Notes: a model not told the origin generated them from the letters alone. A stretch of 43,669 nucleotides of DNA from Candidatus Corynebacterium gallistercoris (GCA_019114175.1 DXFZ01000084.1:1-43669); one strand, 5' to 3'; shown: positions 28,530 to 38,734, numbered from the stretch's first letter. A program made the numbers and translations.

Positions 28530-30614
28530 TTACTTACGCACAGTCTCTTTGGCAGCGGCTACAACGGCGTCAGCGGTGATGCCGAATTCCTTGTAGAGCG
28601 TCTTGTAGTCGGCGGAGGCTCCGTAGTGCTCCAGGGAGATATTGCGCCCCTCCAGGCCGGTGAACTGGAACCAGGGCATAGCGATCCCGGCTTCAACGGA
28701 CACGCGGGCGCGCACGGAGGAAGGCAGTACGGACTCGATGTAGTCTGCGTCCTGCTCCTTGAACCATTCCATGCAGGGCATGGACACAACGCGGGTGCCG
28801 ATACCTTCCTTCTCCAAGGTTTCAGCCGCTTCCACGGCCAGCTGTACCTCAGAACCGGTGGCGATGAGGATGACCTGCGGTTCATCAGTGGAGGATTCCA
28901 CGAGGACATAAGCACCGCGCGCAACGCCCTTTGCCGCCTTGTCCTTCGTGCCCTCAAGCACCGGCACGTTCTGGCGGGTCAGCACCAAAGCCTTGGGGCC
29001 TTCCGGTGCCTTCAGAGCCTCCACCCACGCTGCGGCTGTCTCGTTGGCGTCAGCCGGGCGCAGAACGGACAGGTGGGGGATGGCGCGCAACGCAGCCAGG
29101 TGCTCGACCGGCTGGTGAGTCGGCCCATCCTCACCCAGACCGATGGAGTCATGGGTCCACACGTGGTACACGTCGGACTCCATGAGGGCCCCCAATCGGA
29201 CCGCGCCGCGGGCATAGTCAGAGAACTGCAGGAACGTTGCACCGTAGGGGCGGGTTGGGCCGTGCAGGGCAATACCGTTGAGAATTGCGGCCATGCCATG
29301 CTCACGGATACCAAAGTGCAGGTTGCGGCCACCTGGCTCCGTTGTGAACTGGCGGGTAGAAATGTTCTCTGGTCCGAAGGACGGGAAGCCCTTGATGATC
29401 GTGTTCGTGGAACCGGCCAAGTCCGCGGAGCCGCCCCAGAGTTCTGGAAGGGTGGCGCCGAGTGCCTGCAGCGTCGCCTCCGAAGCCTTACGAGTTGCGA
29501 TCGAGTCCCCTGCATCCCAAGTAGGAACCTCAGAGTCAAAACCTTGGGGCAACTCGCGGGAGTAGAGACGGTCAAAGAGCGCCTTCGCCTCTGGGTTGGC
29601 CTCCGCCCACGCCTCGAATCCCTTCTGCCACTCAGCGTGGGCCTGTGCTCCACGCTCACCTAGCTGGCGGGTGTGCTCAATAACCTCATCCTCAACCGGG
29701 AATGGCTCATCGGGGAACCCAAGCTCCTGCTTGATACCCGTGATCTCGTCAGCACCCAGGGCAGAGCCGTGGGAGGCACCCGTGTTCATCTTGTTGGGAG
29801 CAGGGTAGGCAATCACAGAACGCAGACGGATGAAGGTCGGCTTGTTTACTTCTTGCTGCGCCTGCTTGACAGCGTCCAGGATGCCTTCCACGTCTTCGCC
29901 GGTGACCTCGAGGGTTTGCCACCCGTAGGCCTCGTAACGCGCAACAACGTCTTCGTTGAAAGCGATCTTGGTCTCATCTTCGATGGAGATCCCGTTATCG
30001 TCCCAGAACACGATCAGGTTACCCAGCTGTTGGGTGCCCGCCAGGGAGGACGCTTCACTCGTCACGCCCTCCTGGATGTCTCCGTCAGAGGCGATGACGT
30101 AGATGAAATGATCAAAAGGAGATTCTCCGGCCGGAGTCTCCGGATCGAACAAAGCACGCTCACGGCGAGCAGCCATGGCCATGCCGACGGAAGAGGCCAG
30201 GCCCTGACCCAGTGGCCCCGTGGTGATCTCCACACCGTCGGTGTGGTGCACCTCCGGGTGGCCAGGAGTCTTGGAGCCCCAGGTGCGCAGCGCCTTAAGG
30301 TCATCCAGTTCAAGCCCGAACCCGCCCAAGTACAGCTGGATGTACTGGGTCAAAGAGGAGTGTCCGGCGGAGAGAATAAAGCGGTCCCGCCCGACCCACT
30401 GCACGTCACTGGGATCATGGCGGAGTACCCGCTGGTACAGCGTGTATGCCAGCGGGGCCAATGACATGGCGGTGCCGGGGTGCCCGGAGCCCACCTTTTC
30501 CACTGCATCTGCGGCCAGCACGCGGGCCAGGTCTACTGCCCGGGTGTCCGTTTCACTCCAGTCCTGTGGATAGTTGCGTACCGTCAAGGCTGCCAGGTCA
30601 GGGGAAAGAGTCAC
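28530..30614 (-). CDS. tkt: Transketolase
   Basis: A thiamine diphosphate enzyme moving two-carbon units in the pentose phosphate pathway. The 694-residue protein has VGSGHPGTAMSLAPLAYTL at 41-59, the thiamine diphosphate motif SDGDIQEG through DDNGIS at 176-210, and the pyrimidine-domain motif REHGMAAILNGIALHG. The start is a GTG at 30614 with AAGAAAGG upstream; the N-terminus MTLSPDLAALTVRNYP is that of corynebacterial Tkt. It is first in the tkt-tal-zwf-opcA-pgl operon and divergent from ctaB. Confidence 0.97.
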   Translation of the reverse strand: MTLSPDLAALTVRNYPQDWSETDTRAVDLARVLAADAVEKVGSGHPGTAMSLAPLAYTLYQRVLRHDPSDVQWVGRDRFILSAGHSSLTQYIQLYLGGFGLELDDLKALRTWGSKTPGHPEVHHTDGVEITTGPLGQGLASSVGMAMAARRERALFDPETPAGESPFDHFIYVIASDGDIQEGVTSEASSLAGTQQLGNLIVFWDDNGISIEDETKIAFNEDVVARYEAYGWQTLEVTGEDVEGILDAVKQAQQEVNKPTFIRLRSVIAYPAPNKMNTGASHGSALGADEITGIKQELGFPDEPFPVEDEVIEHTRQLGERGAQAHAEWQKGFEAWAEANPEAKALFDRLYSRELPQGFDSEVPTWDAGDSIATRKASEATLQALGATLPELWGGSADLAGSTNTIIKGFPSFGPENISTRQFTTEPGGRNLHFGIREHGMAAILNGIALHGPTRPYGATFLQFSDYARGAVRLGALMESDVYHVWTHDSIGLGEDGPTHQPVEHLAALRAIPHLSVLRPADANETAAAWVEALKAPEGPKALVLTRQNVPVLEGTKDKAAKGVARGAYVLVESSTDEPQVILIATGSEVQLAVEAAETLEKEGIGTRVVSMPCMEWFKEQDADYIESVLPSSVRARVSVEAGIAMPWFQFTGLEGRNISLEHYGASADYKTLYKEFGITADAVVAAAKETVRK

Positions 30615-30679
30615 GTTTATTGCCTTTCTTACGCCGAACCCCAGTTCACCGGGGTCAACGCTTAAGTATTCGGGTTACG

Positions 30680-30694
30680 ATTACCCATAGTAAT
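30680..30694. promoter_or_regulatory. Inverted repeat over the putative tkt -10 box
   Basis: ATTAC-N5-GTAAT is a perfect 5-bp inverted repeat. On the minus strand it contains TACTAT (30692 to 30687), a good TANNNT -10 box for tkt. An operator role is inferred; no regulator could be named with confidence. Confidence 0.45.
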
Positions 30695-30756
30695 GGTGTG
30701 CGTGGACATTGTGTTTCAACGGGCGGGTCGTTTTCGGCCAACAGCAGCGCCTCAGG

Positions 30757-30762
30757 TAGCGT
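30757..30762 (+). promoter_or_regulatory. Putative ctaB -10 box
   Basis: TAGCGT fits TANNNT and would place transcription start about 36 bases before the preferred ctaB GTG, with GGAGG in the leader. Confidence 0.4.
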
Positions 30763-30804
30763 AGATGGGACGTTCACGTTAGGAAGTTGGAGGCGAAGCA
30801 TCCG

Positions 30805-31740
30805 GTGAAGACATTCGCTGAGACGGCCAAGGCATACATTGCCCTGACCAAACCTCGGGTCATCGAGTTGTTGCTGGTGGCTACCATTCCAGCCACACTG
30901 CAGGCTGCGCGCGGCGAAGTGGAGATCGGACTCATTCTGCTGACCCTCATCGGCGGCTGGATGGGCGCAGGAGCGGCCAACACCTTTAACAATGTTGTCG
31001 ATCACGATATCGACCAGGTGATGCGCCGCACCCGGCGCCGGCCATTGGCCAAGGATTCGGTCACCGTGGGGCAGGCCCGAGTCTTCGCTTGGGTCCTGCT
31101 CATCGCCTCCGTACTGTGGCTGGGCATCCTGGCCAACTCATGGCTGGCGGCGGGCTTCATTGTCCTCACGAACTGGTTCTACGTCTTCGTCTACACCAAG
31201 TGGCTGAAGCGCCGCACGTGGCAAAACGTGATTTGGGGCGGCGCAGCGGGCTGCATGCCAGTCATCGTGGGTTGGGCCGTGATCACGGACAACCATGGGG
31301 GAGCGTTTCACGCTGGCTGGGCCTCCTGGGCCCAGGCGATCATCCTGTTCATGGTGATCTTTTTCTGGACACCACCGCACACGTGGGCCCTGGGTATGCG
31401 TTACCGGGAAGACTACGAGGCCGCAGGCGTGCCAATGATGCCCGTGGTGAAGCCCCCGCTGGAGGTGACCCGTCAGATTCTTGCCTACACCTGGGCGACC
31501 GTCATTACCTCTCTGCTTCTGGTTCCGGCTACCAGCTGGATTTACCTTGCCGCAGCCATCGCCTCCGGTGCCTGGTTCCTCATCATGGCCCACCGTCTGC
31601 ACACCGGGGTGAAGAACGGCACACCAGTCAAGCCGATGCAGCTGTTCTTCCTCTCCAACAACTACCTGTCCATCCTTTTCGTTGCTCTTTCCGTGGACGC
31701 GGTGTTGGGTTGGCAAACCCTGGGCTCAATGGTCTTTTAG
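30805..31740 (+). CDS. ctaB: Protoheme IX farnesyltransferase (heme O synthase)
   Basis: Adds farnesyl to heme B to give heme O, the precursor of heme A of the cytochrome oxidase. It is a polytopic UbiA-family prenyltransferase of 311 residues. The Asp-rich motif [19 protein letters not shown] is at about residues 63-81, and about eight or nine membrane segments are apparent. I chose the GTG at 30805 because GGAGG lies 11 bases upstream; a TTG at 30787 would add six residues but has a Shine-Dalgarno immediately adjacent with no spacing. It converges with ctaA, the next enzyme of the pathway. Confidence 0.94.
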   Translation: MKTFAETAKAYIALTKPRVIELLLVATIPATLQAARGEVEIGLILLTLIGGWMGAGAANTFNNVVDHDIDQVMRRTRRRPLAKDSVTVGQARVFAWVLLIASVLWLGILANSWLAAGFIVLTNWFYVFVYTKWLKRRTWQNVIWGGAAGCMPVIVGWAVITDNHGGAFHAGWASWAQAIILFMVIFFWTPPHTWALGMRYREDYEAAGVPMMPVVKPPLEVTRQILAYTWATVITSLLLVPATSWIYLAAAIASGAWFLIMAHRLHTGVKNGTPVKPMQLFFLSNNYLSILFVALSVDAVLGWQTLGSMVF

Positions 31741-31808
31741 GCCCCTATTTTCTAGCCTCCATTTCCCGCCCCGAACCCCCAAGTTCCCCCCTCGGCTCGC
31801 CCAGCAGG

Positions 31809-32873
31809 CTAGCTGCTGGAGAGCACGTCGTCGCTGTGCCGATCACCCTCAGGTGAACCGGTCAGCACAGCGTCCCCGCCCTGGTACCGGTTCTTCAGTG
31901 CCCACAGGAATCCGGTTGCGGCCGTCACCACACCAGAACCAATCACGTGCATGGGCACGGACCACCGTGGCACTCCCAACCAGTACTGCATGATGCCGAT
32001 TGCGCCCTGCACCACGCACATGGCAATGACCCAGTAGGCCGCAGTCTTGATGCGGTGGTCAAGGTTGAGCGCGAAGATGCCTGCGAGCAGGCCAATGGTC
32101 ACTCCGAGGTAGAGGTACATGAACCCGGCGTGAATGTGGGCCATGTCAATCAGCGGAACCTGCAGGCGGTGCTCCGGCAGAATCGCCTCGTCGCCCGCGT
32201 GTGGGCCGGCGCCAGTGACGAGTGTTCCCGTGGCCAGGACGATCGCCAGGGAAGCAGCGGACGCGTCGGTGAGGTAGCGCAGGGGCTTGGGCATCATGTG
32301 CTGCATGTGTCCGTCATCGGGCTCGGAGACCCGAACTACCAACTTGGCGGCCAGGAATACGAGCACCATGGAGGGCAGGAAATGCATGGCCACGGTCCAC
32401 CACATCAGTTCCATGTGCACGGAAATTCCGCCCAGGACTGCTTGGACGATAATCCCGATGCCCTGGAAGAAGGCCAAGCCGAGGATTGCCGGGCGGCGGC
32501 CGGCGCGAACAACCGCGATAAACACCAGCAGAGCTGCGATGATCAACACGAAGGTCAGCAGCCGGTTGCCGAATTCGATCAGCTGATGGACCCATGGGAT
32601 CGTCCCTGAGGTGGGGAAGAAGCTGCCGGGCTGACACTGCGGCCACGTGTTACAACCCAGGCCAGAACCGGTGACACGCACCAGAGAACCGGTGAAGGTG
32701 ATGCCCGTCTGGCAGACCAGCAGGATGATGGCGAAGAGCCTTTGCCGCTGGATCGTGGGCGCTGTCACAGGCCGGGGGAACCCCCACCTCGCATCTACTT
32801 TGTGTACCCAGGCGCACATGCCGTTGAAGGCTTTATAAAACCCGTTGGGCTGTTGTTCTGCACGTTCTGTCAT
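31809..32873 (-). CDS. ctaA: Heme A synthase (COX15/CtaA family)
   Basis: Oxidises heme O to heme A in the cytoplasmic membrane. The 354-residue product has about eight membrane segments and the CtaA signature TGSLVRVTGSGLGCNTWPQCQPG at about 61-83, with the paired cysteines C74 and C80, plus heme-ligand histidines in EFGNRLL, WWTVAMHFLPS and HIHAGFMYLYLG contexts. The ATG at 32873 was chosen over an in-frame extension of 41 residues whose sequence is arginine- and serine-rich with no homology. Upstream TAGTCT on the minus strand (plus 32893-32898) may be its own -10 box. Confidence 0.94.
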   Translation of the reverse strand: MTERAEQQPNGFYKAFNGMCAWVHKVDARWGFPRPVTAPTIQRQRLFAIILLVCQTGITFTGSLVRVTGSGLGCNTWPQCQPGSFFPTSGTIPWVHQLIEFGNRLLTFVLIIAALLVFIAVVRAGRRPAILGLAFFQGIGIIVQAVLGGISVHMELMWWTVAMHFLPSMVLVFLAAKLVVRVSEPDDGHMQHMMPKPLRYLTDASAASLAIVLATGTLVTGAGPHAGDEAILPEHRLQVPLIDMAHIHAGFMYLYLGVTIGLLAGIFALNLDHRIKTAAYWVIAMCVVQGAIGIMQYWLGVPRWSVPMHVIGSGVVTAATGFLWALKNRYQGGDAVLTGSPEGDRHSDDVLSSS

Positions 32874-32928
32874 CGTCTGCAACACAGTAACTAGACTAAC
32901 GCGCGCATGTCCCCCGACCCTAAGTGGC

Positions 32929-33714
32929 CTAGTCACTGTCCATGGTGAAGCTGAAGAATTGCCGCGCGGCGAGCGTTCCGCACACGCCCCACACAACGAG
33001 CACCCCGAACGCTACCCAGTTAATCTGCCCGAACGCGGATGCCTCATGGAATGCATCCATCAAGGCTACCGAGGGCAGCGCTACCAGCCACTCGGGGGCC
33101 GCCGGCGCCATCGTGGCAAACACCGCCGCGCCCATGAGCACGAACCACAGTGTGTTGCCCAGCGCCAGCACCATCTCCGAGCTCAACGTCCCGCCGAGAA
33201 ACAGTCCCAAGGACGTGAAGCTCGCCACGCCCACAACAGCCACCACGAGGCTGACCGGGATACCGACGGGCGCAAGATCCAGCCCGAGGATGAGCGCAGT
33301 CACGGTAAGCACGATGATCTGGAGGATCACCACGCATGTGACAGCGGCGATCTTGCCGCCGATGAGCGCCCACGTGGGCACCCCGGAAGCACCGATGCGC
33401 TTGAGCGCCCCATACCTCCGGTCGAATGCCACGGCGATCGCCTGACCAGTGAATCCCGCTCCCATGAGCGCGATCGCCAAGGCCATGGGGTAAATCGAAT
33501 TGATATCGCGCTCCGCAGTGTCCCCGGACACCAGGGAAAGCCCGATGAGCAGCCCCATGGGGATCACCATGGAGAGCAGTTGCTGCTCGCCGTGGCGAAG
33601 GAACAGCAGGGATTCGATCTTGGCTTGCGCCGCGAGGATGCGGCCGCGGGGAGCCACCGTGGGAGATGGGCTGAAAGTGCCTGGCGCAAATCGGTTGGTC
33701 TCGGTGGCACTCAT
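32929..33714 (-). CDS. ABC-2 type transporter permease
   Basis: A 261-residue membrane protein with about six predicted transmembrane segments, matching ABC-2 family exporter permeases (for example SLLFLRHGEQQLLSMVIPMGLLIG near residue 33 and GFTGQAIAVAFDRRYGALKRIGASG). The ATG overlaps the end of the upstream ATPase gene by 4 bases, so the two form one exporter. The substrate is unknown. Daunorubicin- or antibiotic-resistance labels used for the family are not evidence of substrate. Its conserved position between mptB and ctaA in mycobacteria and corynebacteria points to an envelope or respiratory role. Confidence 0.88.
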   Translation of the reverse strand: MSATETNRFAPGTFSPSPTVAPRGRILAAQAKIESLLFLRHGEQQLLSMVIPMGLLIGLSLVSGDTAERDINSIYPMALAIALMGAGFTGQAIAVAFDRRYGALKRIGASGVPTWALIGGKIAAVTCVVILQIIVLTVTALILGLDLAPVGIPVSLVVAVVGVASFTSLGLFLGGTLSSEMVLALGNTLWFVLMGAAVFATMAPAAPEWLVALPSVALMDAFHEASAFGQINWVAFGVLVVWGVCGTLAARQFFSFTMDSD

Positions 33715-34709
33715 GCGCGGATGTCCCTTCCGGTGATGGATAGAAATACGTCCTCCAAGGATTGCGTGTTGAGGTTGAGGGAGATGGCCAGCACCTGTTG
33801 TTTTTGCAGCGACACCGCCACGGCGGCCACGACCTCCGGATCAACGTGCGGGAACACAAGTGCATACTTGTTCTCACCGCGGGGGGAGACCTGCACGTCA
33901 TGCCCCTGTGCGGCCAGCTCGCGCTCCAACTGCTGCACCTCCACCGGGCGGTCGGTCTCGAGAGCGATGGTGGTGCGCTTGCCTTCATCCGCGCCGTGGA
34001 TCATGTCTGCGGGGCTGCCGGAGGCCACGATGGAGCCCTTGTCCACAATGTACACCTGGTCTGCCAAGGCTTCAGCCTCGTCCATGAGGTGGGTGGTGAG
34101 GACGACGGCGACGCCGTCTCGCCTCAGCGCCCTCACCAGATCCCACACGGCCAGCCGCGATTGCGCGTCGAGGCCGGCTGTCGGCTCATCCAAGAAGACA
34201 AGCTCAGGCCTGCCGACCAATGCGCAGGCCAAGCTGAGACGCTGCTGCTGGCCACCCGACAATCGCCGGTAGGGGGTGGAGACGTGGTTCTGCAATCCCA
34301 CCGTCTCCAGCAGCCACTGGGTGTCCAGCGGATCAGCATGATAGGAAGCGACCAGCTCCACCATTTCGCCAACTCGGATGCCCGGATAAGCGCCACCGCC
34401 CTGCAGCATCACGCCCAGGCGGGGCCGTACCTGGTCCGCATGCTTGTACGGATCCATTCCAAACGTGCGGACCGTGCCTTCATCCGGGGCGAGGAACCCC
34501 TCGCACATCTCCACTGTGGTGGTCTTGCCCGCACCATTGGGGCCCAGGATCGCCACCACGCCGCCCCTTCGGACGGTGAGGGATAAGCCGTTGACTGCGG
34601 TGTTCCTCCCGAAGCGCTTGACGGCACCACGAACCTCCAGCACGGTGTCTGGTGCCTCGGGGGTCACCGTTGATTCCGGGGTTGCACGGCGTTGGTTGTG
34701 GTCAGTCAC
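33711..34709 (-). CDS. ABC transporter ATP-binding protein
   Basis: The nucleotide-binding subunit of the exporter formed with the downstream permease. The 332-residue protein has Walker A GPNGAGKT at 56-63, the signature LSGGQ at 150-154 and Walker B VFLDEP at 171-176, followed by a C-terminal domain of about 100 residues usual in drug-type ABC-2 exporters. The GTG at 34709 was chosen: the longer frame upstream lies inside mptB. The start overlaps the mptB stop by 8 bases, implying coupled translation. Substrate unknown. Confidence 0.92.
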   Translation of the reverse strand: MTDHNQRRATPESTVTPEAPDTVLEVRGAVKRFGRNTAVNGLSLTVRRGGVVAILGPNGAGKTTTVEMCEGFLAPDEGTVRTFGMDPYKHADQVRPRLGVMLQGGGAYPGIRVGEMVELVASYHADPLDTQWLLETVGLQNHVSTPYRRLSGGQQQRLSLACALVGRPELVFLDEPTAGLDAQSRLAVWDLVRALRRDGVAVVLTTHLMDEAEALADQVYIVDKGSIVASGSPADMIHGADEGKRTTIALETDRPVEVQQLERELAAQGHDVQVSPRGENKYALVFPHVDPEVVAAVAVSLQKQQVLAISLNLNTQSLEDVFLSITGRDIRA

Positions 34710-36408
34710 GAATACGTAGTTTAGTTCTTTGGAAGGTCTCGCTGCGGATCGCCTCCTGCAGGAGGGGCTGATTCTTGGCAAACCTCCAGGCGGCCAGGAT
34801 CAGCAAGGCAAAAATCGCAGCGCTCATGAAGTAAATGTAGAGAACCGTGCTGGGAGGAAGACCCAGGCCACGGGGCAGGATGAAGAAGCTGAAGGCCACT
34901 GAGTACCCGACCGTCGCCAAGTGGAACCCCCGGCGGTTAGCCCAGGCCGCGAGTGGCAAGATTGCCCACAGCAAGTACCACGGGTGGACGACGGGGAAGA
35001 AGATCACCAGCATCAGCGTGGCGATGCCCAACGCACCCATGGGGTGGATGCGCCCCTTGAATGCGGCCCATAGCATTCGCAGCAGCCAGAAAGCACCCAC
35101 CGCCAACCCCAAGCCGCGGAAGAGTGCCAGCGCGGCGTCCCGGTGGTCGCCGAGACCTAGCCAGGAGCCCAGCAAGGCAGAGGCAAGGCCGCTCGTGGTG
35201 CTGATGGACATCCAAGACACAATGTCTGCGGCCCCACCCTGAGAGCGGATCCATCCCATTCCGACCCCGGTGAGCAGCGACAAGCTTGTGGCCGTCGCCA
35301 CGAAAACAACCACGGCGACACCCGCAGCGCGCAACAAATCGACCCAGCGCCCACCCCACCAGCGAGCCAGCGCTACCCCGGCGAAACCGAGTCCAATCAG
35401 GGCGGTGACCTTGACCAAACCCGCGCACGTGATGAGGGCGAAACCGGCGACGACGAGCAGCCAACGGCTGACCCGAGGACGCTCCAGCTCATCAACACCG
35501 CGCAATACCAGCTCCATGCCGGCGAGGAGGAGACCCAGCATGAGCGCCTCGTTGTGGATGCCCCCGATGAGATGCAAAATCGCTAGTGGGTTCAGCATGC
35601 CCAGCCATAGCGCAGACACTGGGGGAACACCGCAGCGCTGAGCAAGACGCACCAGCGCCCAGCCCGTGAGCGCGAGGCCGAGGACCGCGACGATGCGGTG
35701 CGCCAGGATCCCCCAGAGAATTGAATCGCCGGTGACCCAGCTGATGATCTGTCCATATCCCAGGGCGACGGGGCCGTACGGGGCAGGAGAGTGCGCCCAC
35801 ATGAGCGGGACGGAACGGGCGAGGGGATCGTCAATTCCCAACAGGTCCACTGGCCCGGCGCTGTACGGATCCCAGCCGCGGGCGGCAATGGATCCCTGTG
35901 CCAGATAGGAATAAATGTCCTGTGTGAACAATGGTGGTGTGATGGCGAAGGGCACGACCCAGAGCACGAAGATCCGCCAGGTTGTACGCGTGGGGATATA
36001 GCGGGCGCGGCGGAATCGGCCGGGCGTGCAGAACCTCGCCAGCAGTAGCCAGCCGACGACGAGGCAGCCCACGCCGATGAACACTGCCACGGACGTGCTG
36101 TGGAGCATGCGGGCAAGGAGGCTCACGCCGGGAACATCCCAATAGGGGTTATGAACTACCGGGAACGCACCTGCTCCTAGCCCGCCGATGGCGATGAGAA
36201 CAGACCCCAACACGCCAATGGTCATGGCAAGGGACAATCGCAGGCGATGTGCCGCGTCCAGGGGTTCCACGCCTGACGTTGGGGTGGGAAGGCCGCTATC
36301 GACGTGCAGCTGTGCAGACCTCGACCCAGCTTGCCCCAGGTGTGGAAGCTGGTCCCGCAGGCCGCGGAATATACGCCTGCGGGCGGGGGTGGGAGAGCCG
36401 GACATCAT
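34702..36408 (-). CDS. mptB: Alpha-(1->6)-mannosyltransferase, MptB-like GT-C family
   Basis: A polyprenol-phosphomannose-dependent membrane mannosyltransferase that, in corynebacteria, starts the alpha-1,6-mannan core of lipomannan/lipoarabinomannan-type lipoglycans. The 568-residue protein has about a dozen hydrophobic segments. The first extracytoplasmic loop area contains TQDIYSYLAQGSIAARGWDPYSAGP, with the acidic residue pattern of GT-C active sites, and a PVVHPWYLLWAILPLAAW motif lies near the C-terminus. Its location next to sufR is conserved in mycobacteria and corynebacteria. The ATG at 36408 was chosen. A TATGAT box 8 bases upstream suggests a nearly leaderless transcript. Confidence 0.88.
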   Translation of the reverse strand: MMSGSPTPARRRIFRGLRDQLPHLGQAGSRSAQLHVDSGLPTPTSGVEPLDAAHRLRLSLAMTIGVLGSVLIAIGGLGAGAFPVVHNPYWDVPGVSLLARMLHSTSVAVFIGVGCLVVGWLLLARFCTPGRFRRARYIPTRTTWRIFVLWVVPFAITPPLFTQDIYSYLAQGSIAARGWDPYSAGPVDLLGIDDPLARSVPLMWAHSPAPYGPVALGYGQIISWVTGDSILWGILAHRIVAVLGLALTGWALVRLAQRCGVPPVSALWLGMLNPLAILHLIGGIHNEALMLGLLLAGMELVLRGVDELERPRVSRWLLVVAGFALITCAGLVKVTALIGLGFAGVALARWWGGRWVDLLRAAGVAVVVFVATATSLSLLTGVGMGWIRSQGGAADIVSWMSISTTSGLASALLGSWLGLGDHRDAALALFRGLGLAVGAFWLLRMLWAAFKGRIHPMGALGIATLMLVIFFPVVHPWYLLWAILPLAAWANRRGFHLATVGYSVAFSFFILPRGLGLPPSTVLYIYFMSAAIFALLILAAWRFAKNQPLLQEAIRSETFQRTKLRIRD

Positions 36409-36416
36409 GAGTAGCG

Positions 36417-36422
36417 ATCATA
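36417..36422 (-). promoter_or_regulatory. Putative mptB -10 box
   Basis: On the minus strand TATGAT lies 8 bases before the mptB ATG, with no ribosome binding site between. This is compatible with transcription starting at or one base from the start codon. Confidence 0.5.
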
Positions 36423-36501
36423 GCCCACGGGGCGGGGGCCGAAGGGCAGCGACGGACAGTGACTGGCATCGACGGGGCCGAGGAGCAGACACACGGGGCA
36501 A

Positions 36502-36517
36502 AAGGCAGTACTGCCTT
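36502..36517. repeat. Perfect 16-bp palindrome in the mptB/sufR spacer
   Basis: AAGGCAGTACTGCCTT is its own reverse complement over 16 bases, with no spacer. It sits about 95 bases upstream of mptB on one side and about 100 bases upstream of sufR on the other. This is a strong candidate operator for a dimeric regulator, of unknown identity. Confidence 0.6.
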
Positions 36518-36543
36518 AGTGGACAGCTGGAATTATTTAAGAC

Positions 36544-36558
36544 ACACTCGTGTTGTCT
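36544..36558 (+). promoter_or_regulatory. SufR-operator-like element upstream of sufR
   Basis: ACACT-N5-TGTCT matches 8 of 10 fixed positions of ACACT-N5-TGTGA, the site I recall for mycobacterial SufR. It also contains ACAC-TC-GTGT and lies within AGACA-N9-TGTCT, so two overlapping symmetries are present. It is about 58 bases before the sufR start, consistent with autorepression of the suf operon. Confidence 0.6.
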
Positions 36559-36615
36559 AATCATTGCAGGATCGAATTGGTGCTGGATGTACTCGAAGTA
36601 AAGGAGGAGCGGGCC

Positions 36616-37293
36616 GTGAGCATGACGAACTCTTCGGAGCAAGACACGCGTCACCGTATCCTCCTCCACGTTTTGCGGCACGGCCCTGTGAGCGCGTCCG
36701 ATATCAGCGATGAGTTCGGGCTGAGCGCCGCCGGCGTCCGCAGGCACTTGGATAACATCGTTTCCGATGGCCTGGCCGAGGTGCTCGACGCACCACGGTC
36801 GGGGCAGCGAGGCCGGCCGGCAAAACTGTTCCGGTTGACGGACCAGGGGCGGGCGCAATTCGGTCATGATTACGACACGCTGGCTCTGCTTGCGCTGCGT
36901 GCGTTGCGCAACACGGGCGGCACCCAGGCTGTGGAACACTTCGCCTCCCAGCGCATCCACGAGGTGTTGGGGGATCTACCCCCGGTGGAAGACTTGGCTG
37001 ACGATGACGATGTCACGTCCAAGGCCCACGCCATCGCGGAGGCGCTGACGCGCAAGGGTTACGCAGCCACCGTGGACAGCACGGCCGGTGGGGTTCAGAT
37101 CTGCCGGCACCACTGTCCCATTCAGGAAGTCGCCCATGAGTTCCCTGAACTGTGCGCGGCGGAACACCGGGTGGTCGCGGAACTGCTCGGTCAACATACT
37201 CAGCCTTTGGCGACCATCGCCGATGGCAATGGCATTTGCACCACCCATATTCCGCTGACAACCATTCACCCTTCCCCGACGAAGGAAAGTTAA
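36616..37293 (+). CDS. sufR: Iron-sulfur cluster-sensing transcriptional regulator SufR
   Basis: A winged-helix repressor of the suf operon that senses Fe-S status through its own cluster. The 225-residue product has an N-terminal helix-turn-helix (about residues 10-75: [33 protein letters not shown], then a wing [13 protein letters not shown]). The C-terminal cysteines C163, C167, C180 and C208 have spacing X3, X12, X27, identical to the cluster ligands reported for M. tuberculosis SufR. The GTG at 36616 was chosen because AAAGGAGGAG lies 8 bases upstream; ATG 36622 is an alternative. The longer frame from 36550 would translate the operator and is rejected. Confidence 0.94.
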   Translation: MSMTNSSEQDTRHRILLHVLRHGPVSASDISDEFGLSAAGVRRHLDNIVSDGLAEVLDAPRSGQRGRPAKLFRLTDQGRAQFGHDYDTLALLALRALRNTGGTQAVEHFASQRIHEVLGDLPPVEDLADDDDVTSKAHAIAEALTRKGYAATVDSTAGGVQICRHHCPIQEVAHEFPELCAAEHRVVAELLGQHTQPLATIADGNGICTTHIPLTTIHPSPTKES

Positions 37294-37298
37294 TTCAC

Positions 37299-38729
<1,431 letters not shown>

Positions 38730-38734
38730 CTTCG

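Noticed and set aside
31801..31819. Terminator between ctaB and ctaA (CCAGCA/TGCTGG)
   Set aside because: The repeat spans the end of ctaA and has no T-run on either strand; it is probably coding sequence plus chance symmetry.
32874..32996. N-terminal extension of CtaA by 41 residues
   Set aside because: The extension is Arg/Ser-rich, overlaps the end of the permease gene, and would precede a normal CtaA start at ATG 32873.
32845..34272. 475-residue plus-strand open frame opposite the ABC transporter genes
   Set aside because: His/Arg-rich shadow; the minus-strand frames carry clear ABC motifs.
36550..36615. Upstream GTG start for SufR at 36550
   Set aside because: It lies in the SufR-like operator, and a strong AAAGGAGGAG ribosome binding site points to GTG 36616.
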